Of a stretch of DNA of 64,000 nt, positions 1-12,722 are shown piece after piece. How positions within the stretch are numbered: position 1 is the first letter of the stretch; each line of letters begins with the position of its first letter. Below the pieces are notes generated by a model, which was not told where the DNA came from, made no database searches, and saw only the letters and a program-made list of their open reading frames with translations. The translations under genes and the position numbers were made by a program. The stretch lies in assembly GCF_002775205.1 (NCBI RefSeq), contig NC_036454.1, positions 12,544,882 through 12,608,881 on the forward strand, written 5' to 3'. This DNA comes from Xiphophorus maculatus (taxonomy: Eukaryota > Chordata > Actinopteri > Cyprinodontiformes > Poeciliidae).

Positions 1-2420
1 TCTGTGAGAAGTTCAAAGCAAATGTATATAAAAATACATACGTTTACTCATGAGTGTGCGGTGGTTCAGTGGGAAGAGTTTACTTGCAATCAGAAGGTTT
101 TATGTTCAAATGCAGCTTCTTCTCTCGCCACATCACTATGCCACCACAAGGCATTTAACCCTGAGCTGCCTTTCTGGATATCAGTGTATCCAGCCTTCGT
201 ACTTAGCAAAGCTGGATAAATGTAAAACACTTTAAGTGGTCAGTATGAATAGAAAAGCTCTATACCAAGTTTAAATTTCCTTTATAAACTCAGTCCTTTT
301 ACTTGTACAATAAACAGTTTCTGTGAATCTGTGCAAAACGAAAGATATACTTTCAATCTCTTAGATGAAATCTACCTCGACTCTAATACTTCATTGTTTG
401 ACAATCCCCTGCAGGGAAGATTTGGCAATCAAATGGCAGCTTGAATGTCATTTGGTTGTATTTACCTATGGGCTCAGCGCATCCCAAACTGCCATTTGCA
501 GTTCAAGATTCTAGTATTTTTAAAAGAATCCCATTACTTCTTGTTTTACCTTAAAGATTACTTTAAATGTTAGCATTTTCTGGTTGCTTTTTTCATTTTC
601 TCACCAACTTTTCCACAAAGAAACATAACCACTCTCACAAGTATGCATGGTTTTCCCACATTGTTGTTGATCCACATGTGAAGCTGGCAGTTTTCTCAAC
701 ACTGCGACAGCTGATTGCTAATGGACTGAAAGCAAAGGTCCCTCTGTGAGGCTGTTTAGTAGCTCATCATCATTCCAGTCTTCTACACACCAAAAAGACA
801 CCCCACTCATCCACATACCTTCCTATAGCCTCCTCTGGTTTATATCCTTATTTTTAGCTCTGTTCTTTATAACCCTTCTTTTCTACTCATGATTTTCATT
901 CACAATTGTGTGCTGACTCTGAAGTTTGACTTTAATTTTGTGATATCAATGACCAGTTGAAAAAGTTTACCTTTAAAATCTTTCATCTGGTTGATGATCC
1001 TAAGTGTTGAGTGGTTTTCGTTCTTCTTTGACTCCCAGAGGTCTCTGTGTTTTTTTGTACATTTTTGATCATTTTTCTTACTAAAACACCAATATGTACT
1101 CACCGTCTCAGCCTTGCTACATTTGGGTCCGTCGTCACTACAACAACATGAGGTGAACATACAGAAAAAGGAGGCTGTAATAAGGCACAGAAAGCTTCAA
1201 AATAGCCCAAAACAAGCGTGCCTCCTATCAGTACAAGTTAATATACCTCGTCTAGTCCTAATTGATGTCCTTGCTCGGACCATAACCCAGAAATTGAAAG
1301 AACGTAAAGTCACCATTAACCAGCCGTGACCAGATGCTCCTTGAAGCATTTCAAAGTACTAATCACATAAGTTGTTCAAGCAGCAAAGGCCACTTTGAGA
1401 AATGAATTCACCCTGATTGGCCTTTATGTGCATTCATTCACAGGACTGCACAGTTTAAGAAAAACAAGTTATTGTTTAAGGTTTCCTGCAAAAGATTTGG
1501 ACAAGCCACACAAACCCTGCAAGTGTATTGTGATGAAATGAGACCAAAATTGAACTCTAAGTGTTACATTTCACACATCTTTAAAAATGTTGCTCCGCTA
1601 CCTTAAAACACTACACCAATGTTTCTTTGTGGATTACTTGAGTTATTTTTCTGTACCTTGTGTTGTGTATATCTAATGTCAATTAGATATATATTTACTG
1701 CGAAAAATATTGACGTATTTAAGACTTACTTACCACACTAACAACTTCACACTATCGTGTTCAAAATAACCAAACCGTCATTTTAAGAGGTGAAAACATA
1801 ACACCTGTCTCCAATTTGTTATATAATCTTCCATAAGCCTGGTGTAAACAGCAGTCTTCAGGGGAACGTGGCAGTAAAAATCTTTAAAAAAAAGAATGAT
1901 GCTGATGTCATTTTTTACGGTCTACCAGAACATGTTAAGATGATTTCAGTTTTACAGAGTAAGTGGCGGGTGATCTCATTTTGTCTGCCACTCGTGAATA
2001 GATGTGAAAACATTTGATCTGATTTTGTGTCTATGACTGGTAAGCCATGACATCATCTGAAAGCAGTAGCAGACAAGATGTGCCGTTTGACCAGCGTTAT
2101 CATAACATCATCAAGCTTTCAAGGACGAGCAAATGAGGGCTGACGTAAGACCAAGAAATCCAGAGACAGATGATAAGGAAAAAAGTAATATTACCTGGCA
2201 GGTATTCTTTGAGTTGCAGAACATTCTTAATGGCAGCTGTTATTCCCACATGTTGAAACTAAGATGATGTCACACGGAGAGTTGTGTTTCAGCCATGACA
2301 ATTAAAATAAACACACACAATAATTACTCCGCTGCTGCTTTCATTTTTTTTTTGCGCACATTTTTTTCCCACATTTGAAAGAAGATAGCTGGCACCTGGC
2401 AAATTTCAGTAGAGATATGA

Positions 2421-2455
2421 GTCTCCAGTCTCCACATAAGGTGGAGACTGGAGAC
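2421..2455. repeat. Perfect 15-bp inverted repeat with 5-base loop
   Basis: The arms at 2421-2435 (gtctccagtctccac) and 2441-2455 are exact reverse complements separated by ataag. Within each arm the block gtctcca/gtctcca is itself partly repeated. The structure could form a stable hairpin in RNA or a small cruciform. No gene adjoins it and I recognise no family. Confidence 0.85.
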
Positions 2456-2950
2456 AATGGCATTTGGACAATGCGTCTTCACAGAAAGAAACATAAGAAA
2501 TAATTGACAAAAGATTTCCAATAAATCACAAAGATTACCCCGTTAACAAATAGATTATTTTTCTCGTTCTTAATAAGGGAGAGTTGAGGATTTTGAAGCA
2601 TGCCTGGACTCGCTCATACTGGCACAAAAGATTGCTTAGTAATTAAATTTTTCATTGTACCTTAACATGAAAGGTTATCAAGGACAGTGTTATTTATTTA
2701 TTTAATTTTTTTTACAATTTTTGCCAAACAACCCTGACAGAATAAATATCAAAACATTTTCTTTCTACATGATTTTGGTTCAGGCTTAAACAAAACCTCC
2801 ATCTGGAATAAACATAAGGTTATCCCTAAAATTTTCTGCAGTTGTTTTCATTCCTTCATAGCTTGTGCTTAATAGTATGTGAAAGCAAATGTACCTGCTT
2901 CTTTCAATAGTTAAATGTAACTTTTGGTCTGCAGGTGGTCTTTCAGCTGA

Positions 2951-2968
2951 CACACACACACACACACA
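2951..2968. repeat. (CA)9 microsatellite
   Basis: An uninterrupted dinucleotide run in intergenic DNA. Confidence 0.9.
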
Positions 2969-4905
2969 GATGTACAGACATAAAGTAACAATTACTTTCA
3001 TCACGTTACTCTGATAAGAGGGTGAGTAACTCTGTTTGTCTGTGTTGTTGCTTTCAGTCAGTGTAAGTCACACACAGATGAAGTCAACAGAGCCTCACAG
3101 AATCCTATAAAAACTTCCCCTTGGGCACAAAAAGCTACATGTAGCTTGCAGGCTATTTGGAAAGTTACGGCTCCTTGGAAGGACACAAGACAAGCTAAAG
3201 TATAGGCTTTGTTCCATGATAGCTGAATACAGAAAGCATTGTGCAAACTTGTCAACTAAAAGAGCATAAAAATAAACTTTTATGAAAAAAGTGAACATTG
3301 CTTTGGGCTGGAATGAATTAATGAGTTTTATTTGTAACAGAATTAGAAAACATTTATGTCTCAGTGCAACCACTGAATTTATTATTGTCTAAAACTTAGA
3401 GTCACCTAATTGAAACAATCAGAAACTATTTTTACCACAGAGAAGTCCCCATCAAGTGCTCCATTCTTTTAAGTGATGTGTGCAGCAACAGGGAGCATGC
3501 AGGACAGTGGACCTTGAGGAGCAGGTTCTGGGAAACTCTGAATTAGAGCATCTCTTAAAAATTCCAACTCTGATTGTTGGAGTTTTCAAGGCAACCGCTT
3601 CATCAAAACCCAATGAGCCAATATGCTGAGCATACAAGTCATGACAGCTCGAATCAAACTCTATCCTTCTTGAGGATTCCATTTCACAAAACAATTTGCC
3701 CACATAGTATAGCACAACCTTTGTCTTGTCAGCATGTTACTGCAGTGTTTAAATAGATTTTCATTGGCTTTGTGTTCTATAATTTGCCTGCTTAGTATCC
3801 TATGGTTTAATGCGTGTAATTCTGAAAATAAAGGGATCAACACATAAATTCTAGCTGATGGTTTATTACATTCCATTTATAATTTAACTTAATTTAATAA
3901 AGCATGCCCTCAGGTACAAGTACAGTTAAATCTTTCGGCACAGCCTAGAGGAACCAGTTGTCTTTTAATATGAGATGTGATATTAGATAACGTAATATTA
4001 ACTGTCATTTAAATTAAAATTTTGACTTTGGAATTACATTTCAGAGTACATTAAAATGTTTTCTAGGAAGTTGCCTTCATTTTCCTTGTACCTGATTTGC
4101 CTTTGAGGATTTGAAAATGGCTATTATATCATCACATTTCTTGTTCTATTATTAAAAAACTGTCTTCTAGAGATTTTCACCCACCTCCTCCATGTTTTCC
4201 TCCCAGGGCTAAACTCATCTGGCTTATTGTTCTGATTTCATCCATTGAACCAAACAGAGGATATCCAGTCGGATGTGTTCCTGTTCCCTTCTCCCAGAAG
4301 CAATACAAACAGTGACAACAGCTATTGTCTTGCTGCCTGGTTAACAGTAAGTGACATGACAGTTCGTCAGCAGTTATTCTGTCACTTCTGGCTAAAGTCG
4401 AGGGTTTATTCAAAAAAAGCATGTACCTCAGCGGCTGTCACTGTTTATCAGTCCTACGTCAATCTTAGAAATTATTTTCTGAACAGTGGCAGCAGCTGCA
4501 TCCTATTGTTGCAACTAGTACAATGAATCTTTCCAACAAGCTACTTCCCTTGATGGTAAAAAGTGTTGCTGAAACAGCTGATATCCTTACATGTTGCACT
4601 TGTTAGTTTTAAAATGCTTGAATTCAACACTTCTGAAAACTAAAGAGAAGTGGTCAAAGCAAATGATGAGATAACCATGTTTGAGATAAACAACTGTGTT
4701 TACACAGGCTTATCTGGGTGGACACTTCCTGGGGATATCAGAAAGATAACACCAAAGTGAGTTTTAAATAGGGATTCTTGATAGAAATGAGATTACACCG
4801 ATAAAGCAAATTAGTTTTGGAAATAAAACCTCCAAAACATGTCTAAAAATAATCCCTGTTTTGTTTACTTAAGATTAGATTTTAGCCTAATATTTTCAAA
4901 CTCAA

Positions 4906-5592
4906 ATTAGGTACACCTGACTCAGACCTTTTTGGCTTCAGAAGTGCTGTAGTTTCTTGTGACATATATTTTTGTGACTCCTCCATTTCACCACATCTCA
5001 AAACTGTTCTATTGGAGAGATCTGATTTACATGTAGGTCACTGGAGTACAGTCATGGAGCTCATTGTCATGTTCAGGAAACCATTTTGAGATTATTTGAA
5101 CTTTGTGATGAGGTGCATTATCCTGCTGGATGTAGCCATAAAAAAAACATACCCTGTAGTTATACAGAGATGCATATTTTACTACTACTAGCAGTTTGAA
5201 CTGTTGATACAAGGCAAAGTTTTATGCAAATAACAACCAGATTTTACCCAACTATCTGTATTTTGTAGATGTTGAGACTTATCAGTCTAGGCAATGCTGT
5301 TTTCTATCAGTTATTGGTTTCATTCATCTGTTACCCTCATCCACATAAATGCCACTCACCCAATATTTGTCTATTGAAAATCTAGTAGATCAGAGGTGTC
5401 TGACACATTCAGACATCTGACAACAACAGTGCCGTATTTAAAGTCCCCTAAATCCACTTTTTCTCTATCTGAAGCTCAGATTTATCTTCAGTGAGTCGTT
5501 GTTCCCACCGCTAGATGTCTAGATATGAATGGCTGATTTACATTTTGTGTCAACAAACAATGTAATAGGTGTAACTAATAAAGAGGTTGTTG
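4906..5592 (-). mobile_element. Degenerate Tc1-like transposon with transposase remnant
   Basis: The ends resemble inverted repeats: attaggtacacct on the left and aggtgtaactaat on the right, the usual ends of a common fish Tc1-like family. On the minus strand a fragment (about 5027-5125) reads QQDNAPHHKVQIISKWF, the Tc1 transposase segment carrying the second catalytic aspartate of the DDE triad. The element is about 690 bp, less than half full length, and has internal stops and deletions. It is a dead copy with no intact transposase. Confidence 0.85.
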
Positions 5593-8500
5593 ATACAAAA
5601 AGTGCCACCTGTTTCATGCATTTGTGTCTTAAGTAGATTTTTCACTGGAACTGTTAATTGACCACTTGCCCTCATTTGTCCTGATTTCTCCCTTAAAAGG
5701 TCAATGTGTCCTTAAGACTGAGTGCTCCATAAAACAGAGTCAAATAAAGAACATAACAGTCACACTCCACTTCTATTGATTTAACCTAATCAGATACAAG
5801 GAGGTGTGTAAGCAATACAGGATGACTAACACCGAACTGCAGCTGGATGTTTACATGCGGGCAAATGTGAGAAAACTGTTTGCCATGGAAACAGCATTGT
5901 CTCCCACTCTAGTGCAAGTGGAGGATGCCAGTCTATTATCTGAGATGATGTGCTGATTGGTTCATTGATGTGGCTGTCCAACAGGCATACAGGAACACTT
6001 CTATTGACGGCTCTCTTCTGATGTCAGCTTCTCTTGTTTCCACTTTCGCCTGACATTTTACAGCTCTCTTTCACTGTCTATGAATGCCTGAGCACAAATT
6101 GATTCTTCATGAATGAAAACAATAAGGCAGGCCTGGGGGGCAGCAGCTGACTAGAAAGCTCTGTTAAAGTGGGGGTATTATGTATGTTTCAGGCGCATAG
6201 TGCCATTTTAGAGCACAATTGTCTTCAGTTGTTATAAAAAAAATGCTGTCTTTATCAAACATAACTTAAAATATATTTGACTTTCAAATCTAACACTTTG
6301 GGATTGGGTCTCTGTCTCTTTAAGAAGTTCTTTCTGACATGTCCATTTCACGTCAAAGTAGTCTGTTGGGGGAGACCTGAGAAGGGATCCTCTATCAGGC
6401 AGAAACTCAGCTGCTGCCTGCAGCTCCAAAGAGGAGCTTTCTGTTAGCAAGCTTTTAGGCACCCCAAAATGGTTGCCATGGGAGATACAAGGATTCCTCA
6501 AATATTAATGAAAAAAATCGAATGGTAAAAATGGTAAGTGACCTACACTGGAACAGCGCTTAATCAAGTCCAGAGGACCCCAAAGCGCTTCACACTACAT
6601 TCAGTCATTCACACATGTGCTGATGTTGGCAAGCTACTCCGAGGAATAACATTACACATAAAGCTAAAATAAAATCTACTTTTAGAATTACCTGAACTTA
6701 TTCTGTGTGACATGAGAATAATGATTAATGAAATAAGGTTATGTTTAACATCTATTCATTTCGATTTTGCTGTCTTGAGCAAAGACAGAATGAACCCACT
6801 ACATTTAGCAGCAGGTTTTAAGTACAAAATAAATACATTTGCCTTCCACAGAGCAGCAAAGTCCAAAGTTAGCAATAAAGGATCAGAGCCTGGCATGTTG
6901 GAGACATTTCCCTGTTTCAACACACCTTAATTAAATATGAGTGTCTTGGGCAGGCCCCATGCAAAACCTCATGCACTGCTGAGGAACTAGTTAAGTCCTT
7001 TAAATGAGATGTTAGAACAAGAATCCACCTGTTTTTGAGGGCTGTCACTAAACAAATTAAGAAAAAATACTTTCTTGTAAGGGACGAAAAATGTTAAAAG
7101 TGGACCACTACAGCTGTTTAACTCATACAAAGTGTGCATGTATGTGTGACAGGGTTAAACAAATTTAGCTGAATCAGCAGTTTTACATTAAAATGACTTG
7201 AACATAAAATATTTTGTGTAGCTACCAGCTCAGTGCATCTGTTGAGACTTGAATAGATTGTGAAGTGCCAGCATGAAGTTAGAAAGAAACATTAAGATTA
7301 AAGGGTTCCCTTATTGAGCAACATGGCCCCACCTGCGTGTACAGGAGTGTGTGCTGAAGGATTTTCTTTGTTTCCTATCTGTGTGAATCACAGGACTGAA
7401 ATGCTGCTCTGATGCCTCAGGGCTTTCCTCCCCACGGAAGACATGGCCATGTTTAAACACTGGCCACACTTCACAGATCTTTTCTGCACAATTACTGATA
7501 CCGACAGTCAACCTAAAACAGGCTTTGAACAGACTTCAGTAGCTTGTGTGGCTGATTAAAAGACCATGTGGCTTTTTTTGTTTATGACTCCAAATGTTAA
7601 CTTATACAAGTTAATACATTTTCATAATGTAACATTTTTTAGAATGATTCATAGCAGATTGTCGCAAAGCAGGTTTGAATTGTGTAAACTTATTCAAAGG
7701 CAGTCTTTTGGAAGCAAAGTTTTTGAACAAATAACACATGAATGAATCATCTTCTGTATCAGCTTTTACATGCATACTTGTTGAAACTCTGCACAAAGGA
7801 ATTAGAGCAGGGGTTCTCACACCCTATTGGTTGCTATGCCTGGAATTTGGGAATTTTTTTATTCTTAGTTGAAACTATTCATGAGAAGAGCTTGAACAAT
7901 AATTATACCCCTGTCCAGCACATTTTGGTGATTTACAGTGAAACTACCGTGTTATAATGACAGGACTGACTGTGTGGAGCTTTTAGGCAAGGTTTCGATC
8001 CCACTGAAATTACTGCTGCAAGTTAAAGCAAAAGCAGGCGGTGTAGGAACAGTCAAAATATGTAATTGCCTTGTTTTGATAGAGTTTGAGTTTAGTTTAA
8101 TCTGAATTGCTTTTGTTGTTTATGTCAGTTATACAGAGCATCCTTTAGTGTCATTTTCCTTTCTTTTTCTGCCATATCAACTTTGTTTGGTTTTCCTTAG
8201 TTCTCCACCCCTGCAGGTTATTCAGGTTATTAAACTCACCCGTTGCTTGAATAAGTGTGTGTTCAGTCACCATTATCCACTCCTTGGTGCTCTCCTGATT
8301 GTTGTCTTTTTGTTCTGTAAATAAATACGCTTTATGCAAAAACAAAACAAATCTTCAGTATGGCTTTGTAAAACTGCAGCGAACATGTTTTCACTGTTTT
8401 CCACACTCCAGATTTGACGACTATTCCTGATGGTTGCCATGTCCTGACAACAAAAGCGGAAACATATGAAAAAAAAAGAAAAAGGCACAGAGGAAACTTC

Positions 8501-9984
8501 TACCTCAAAACATTTCATTATCTTCTTTTGGCCTTTTCCTGTTTATGTATGTTTATTTTGGATTTCAGAGTGCAAAGCAGTTTGAACTGGTCTAAGTAAT
8601 CAAGTATCATATCGTCCATCCTGAAAGAGAAAAAAACATAACATTTTCTCAATGAGTTGGTGGAGGTCAAGGATTGTGGTCATAAAACAGTGAAAGGTTT
8701 GCATTGCTTCAGCTTGCTATTGCAGATTTGTCAAAACCTTTTCTGATACCAAGTTTGTTTTACTTTAATTTTTAAAAGAGAAGCTTGTTAATTTGAAAAT
8801 TGCTCTATATGGTGTCCTGGTGAGAGAACAGAAAATGGCCTTTCATTACCCTTAGTCATAAGTCTGCCCACACACACAATCATGTGATGCTTTAACAGCA
8901 CGTCTGCAGGTCATCACCCCGTTTTTCAAGGAAACCAGATTCTCCTCAGACCTCACGGAGGAGGGCTGTTCCAGTCAGAAAGGACGTAAGAAAATCTATT
9001 AGAAACAGAACAAAAATCATCCGTCACTTCAATACAGTAATCAGCTTGTGATGCTCATCTGCATGTGACAGCATCTGAGACGGTAACGCAGCGACTTGAC
9101 GTATGCAGTCTGAGAGGGTTCATCTGAGTTCAGTCAGTCTGGCACATGTGATTAATGTCTGAATAAAAATGTTGTTCTGTCTTAATGAGACATGTTCAAT
9201 AAAACATGAAGCCCAAGTATTTAGTAATGGCAGCTTAATTAGGAGCTGGACAACTGGAAACAAGGGAGACAGAATGAATTACACAAGAAGAGTAAGATTA
9301 AAGCTATACTTATTCAGCTTCTCTGTGCAGAGTGATCTGGATTCAGAACATGCATCAGTCTCTAGTCATGTTGGTAAATGGGGATATTTTGCCAAACTGT
9401 TGTGTTGTTTTAAAGTGGAATTGATAAAATCTTCTGAAAATTGTTTGAAAGGACTTTTAGGGTTTTTCTTAGGCTTTGCCTACCTCTTTAATTGTTTGTA
9501 ATTCAGAACTCGGCATTTTCATACAACCTTTTTTTCCCCCTGGTTTAGCCTCTTAACTCTGACCTATAGTAAGGTTTTGAAAAGACTTAAAATCTCACGA
9601 GAACACCGTGTCTACATAAAACAGATTTCACACACACAAAAAATAATCACTTTATAATTTTATTTTCAGGTAATTTGTTGCTGATTGTCCAAACATGTGA
9701 TTCCTTCACATTTCTATTGAATTTATCAAAATAACACACTTTAATTCACCAGAAATGTAATATGCCTATCACTTTAGGTATATGTATATAATAGACTTGT
9801 TCTTTTGCACTCAACTTTTCTAGTGTCAGAATTTTAGCCACGTATTCTTTAATACGCCATTCCAGATAGAATTGACAATTAGTGAACAGTCGAAGTAAAA
9901 ATAAAGGCTTAAGAAGACTAGAAAAAACTGCAGATGAAGACTTCTAAAAAAATTTAAAAAGTAAAAAGAAAGAAGGGATTAAAC
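5593..9984. other. Gene-free intergenic DNA
   Basis: I see no exon-like open frame and no RNA gene. A dispersed repeat lies at 6521-6640. The rest is AT-rich single-copy-looking DNA. Confidence 0.55.
6521..6640 (+). repeat. Interspersed repeat, copy A (aatggtaa / caaagcgcttcacac type)
   Basis: The block aatggtaa...gcgctt...tcaagtccagaggaccccaaagcgctt...cacac recurs at 20586-20700. Its core, caagtccagaggaccccaaagcgcttc, is shared almost exactly between the two copies. Sequences of this type are very common in teleost genomes, often as non-LTR or SINE tails, but I cannot assign the class with certainty. Confidence 0.7.
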
Positions 9985-9992
9985 CTCCAAAA

Positions 9993-10216
9993 CAGGGGTG
10001 GGCACTCCTGGTCCTCGAGGGCCGGTGTCCTGCAACTTTTAGATGCATCTCTACTTCAACACACCTGAGTCAAATAATGAGGTCGTTAACAGGACTCTGG
10101 AGAACTTGACTGCACTTAGGAGGAGATTCAGCTGTTGGATTCAGGTGTGTTGGACCAGGGAGACATCTAAGAGTTGCAGGACACCGGCCCTCGAGGACCA
10201 GGAGTGCCCACCCCTG
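9993..10216. mobile_element. hAT-type miniature inverted-repeat element (MITE)
   Basis: A 224-bp element with terminal inverted repeats identical over 45 bp, starting caggggtgggcactcctggt. It is bounded by a perfect 8-bp target-site duplication, CTCCAAAA, at 9985-9992 and 10217-10224. An 8-bp duplication and CAGGGG-type ends are the hallmarks of hAT transposons. It has no transposase and must have been moved in trans. The perfect termini suggest a fairly recent insertion. Confidence 0.93.
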
Positions 10217-10224
10217 CTCCAAAA

Positions 10225-11011
10225 GTTCACAGGAAGGGAATAGAAGTGGTGAAAAATTTACATGAAGGTGTGTTTGAGAGGGTGTTTCATTTGGAATCAG
10301 TCTTTGCTCCTTTTGTGCTTTCCCACTGAGGTATAATAAGATAGATTTGGCACAATTCTTTGATCCACAACTGGACTCAAGCCTATTTTTATAACATGCA
10401 AGCTTCTATTTTTAGTTTGTCAGAAAGGATCTCTTCAGAGGGCTGATTGTAGGAAATTGCCGGAATCAGAGCGTCACACAAAGTATCCACCGCGTCTTAC
10501 CCGATGACTCATTCGCAACTCTAAATATCACTGAACACCTGGAGGGAAACCAAAGATGACATGCTGCAAATACACTTGAATATCTACAATCTTATTTAGA
10601 CACTCAATAAACATATTTCTTTTATGAACAAGAACATTTCGGCCCTAGGTAATTTTGTGATGTTCTGATCTTTCCAGTCAATAGGCTACTGCTGGAGTAG
10701 TGGAAGGGCTAAGTTGCACTCATCCCAGCTCTTTTTCTGTTTTAGTCCACAGAGTAGGAGGAGTGCTGACATTTGATATATGCAAAGGCCTTCAAATTCC
10801 CCAAGTACATCCCAGTATGTGTGTGCTTCAAAGCTTTTTGTTCCCTTTCAAAACTCAACTCAACTAAATTCTCTTTGTGATACCAAACTGACTCATTGTT
10901 CTGCCTGCAGAGAACTTTCTAATAGAGCTTTAGCAATAAAGAAACTCATTTCATACCAAGCCTGCTTGGTGGAACAATACCTTTTGCAAATCGTCAATAT
11001 GTCACGATTTG
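10225..11011. other. Gene-free intergenic DNA
   Basis: No exon, RNA gene or clear repeat was seen. Confidence 0.5.
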
Positions 11012-11375
11012 CAGTAGAGAGGTGGTGATGCAGACGCAGAGGACCCAGGCTGGTGTGAAGGAGATGATGATTTAATGAAGAATGGATGTCAAAAATCCAG
11101 GCAGCACAGAATGAGCAGAAGGCTTAAGCTCAAAACTAGTAGCAACTGGTAACCAAAGGACATCTGACAACAGACTAGACAAAACAGCTTGACAGCAAGA
11201 CAGATAAGACAAGGATCCAACAAATAACAAGGAACACAGGTGGGATTAAATACACAGGGAGACAATCAGGAGAAACAAGGAACAGGTGTAACTAATCAAG
11301 GGGTAAATGGGACAACACAGAGACTCTACAGAACACAGAAACCTAAATAAACACAGAAACAACCAAATCCTTACA
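11012..11375. repeat. Probable interspersed repeat of unknown class
   Basis: Purine-rich, acaca/agaca-rich text (ggaacacaggtgggattaaatacacagggagacaatcaggagaaac and similar phrases) of the kind that recurs widely in teleost genomes. I see no terminal repeats or coding remnant, and the boundaries are approximate. Confidence 0.4.
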
Positions 11376-11689
11376 CAATATGACATTTCGAGGCAACAGC
11401 TTTGTGGGTTTCGAAACGGAAAACGACCATATTTTGCTAAAAATTTAATGGGAGATTGCACCATAGCAGTGCTTCTCAAGCTGTGTGAGAAGTATCACTT
11501 TTAGGGGTGCATAGAAGAAATGTTAAACATAAATTATTAGCAAGGCATATACAGATTAATTGTAGGATTAAAGTCATTGAAAGCCAAAATGACAAGCTGT
11601 TGTCAACTTACAACTTGAAATGACATCAAACTAAACTTATTGTAAGTGCATATATGGCATAGACCACAATGTTAGACTGACTGTCTGTG

Positions 11690-11690
<1 letters not shown>

Positions 11691-11744
<54 letters not shown>

Positions 11745-11761
11745 GATCTATCGATCTATCG

Positions 11762-11829
<68 letters not shown>
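11691..11829. repeat. (CTAT)n microsatellite
   Basis: About 139 bp of CTAT tetranucleotide. It is interrupted once near 11744-11765 by gatctatcgatctatcgatc. It ends where a Tc1-like fragment begins, which suggests expansion at the edge of, or inside, that old insertion. Confidence 0.95.
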
Positions 11830-11830
<1 letters not shown>

Positions 11831-11834
11831 CTGC

Positions 11835-12120
11835 AGGCACTGGTAAGCTGGTCAGAGTTGATTTGCAAACAGGAACAAGCAACCTTGCAGATGTTATGAT
11901 GATGAAAGGTGGATCTACAAAGTATTGCCTGAGGGTGTGCCAGTGGATGGTGGGGGGACTGAGTCAAATATAAGCAATACTTTTTGGACTTTTACTTGTA
12001 AAACATTTGGAAAATCATGTTGTGTTTTCCTTTCACTTCACAATTAGAGCTATGTTGGACAAAATCTCAAAGAACTACATTACAGTTTGTGTTTGTAATA
12101 GGACAAAATGTAAAAAAAAC
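11835..12120 (+). mobile_element. Tc1-like transposon fragment
   Basis: It starts with aagctggtcagagttgat and later has aaaggtggatctacaaagtattgcctgagg, both recognisable as the end of a fish Tc1-like transposase gene on the plus strand. The family's terminal tail follows (tttacttgtaaaacatttggaaaatcatg, cctttcacttcacaatta). Most of the transposase is missing. Confidence 0.75.
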
Positions 12121-12691
12121 TTTAAATAGCAACTGAGTCACGGTAATTTAACTTCCAAAGGAAAATAGCCAAAATAGGTTTTTCTGTTGTTTTGTATGGA
12201 ATAACAAACTGGCCAACATGTAATTCCTGTTATGGTACTGTTGTAAACCATATATCAAGTTGTTTAAGTGAGATGGTATTGTTAGAAAAAGTTTGAGAAC
12301 TACAGCGCCATAGGATGCCAAACACCAAAAGCTATTCCCATTTATTACATTTTTTTGACACAAGCAGATTCCTATGTGGCCGGACAAGTTGATCAGCAAA
12401 CATTCGCTGACTCCTGATGTGACCTGAATTTCTGAGTGTGTGTGTGTCTGTATAAAAGCTGAATCTATATTCAACCATAGAGAGTTCTCACACTAAAAGC
12501 CTAAGGGTAAGAGCCATTTTCCGAGCTGCCTCCTCAGAAATAGCTACCATTGCATCCATGCGATGAAGATGCTGCACTTCTATCCAGTAGTAAAGATGTC
12601 CTTGAAGGACTGAAAACTTCCCATCAGCAGCAGGGTCTATTCCTGTCGGGCTGAAGCAGCCATTCCAGGGGTCATTACTGTCTGAACACGT

Positions 12692-12722
12692 GCACACACA
12701 CACACACACACACAAACACACG
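12692..12722. repeat. (CA)n microsatellite
   Basis: A short CA run with one AA interruption, in intergenic DNA. Confidence 0.85.

Larger units (their letters stand above)
1..4905. other. Gene-free intergenic DNA
   Basis: No open frame here looks like a conserved exon; all are short, AT-rich and without recognisable domains. The stretch contains a perfect hairpin at 2421-2455 and a short CA run at 2951-2968. Otherwise I see nothing. Distal regulatory elements cannot be excluded from one sequence. Confidence 0.6.

Noticed and set aside
11691-11829. Regular short repeats that might suggest a CRISPR-like array
   Set aside because: A simple CTAT microsatellite without spacers, in a vertebrate genome.
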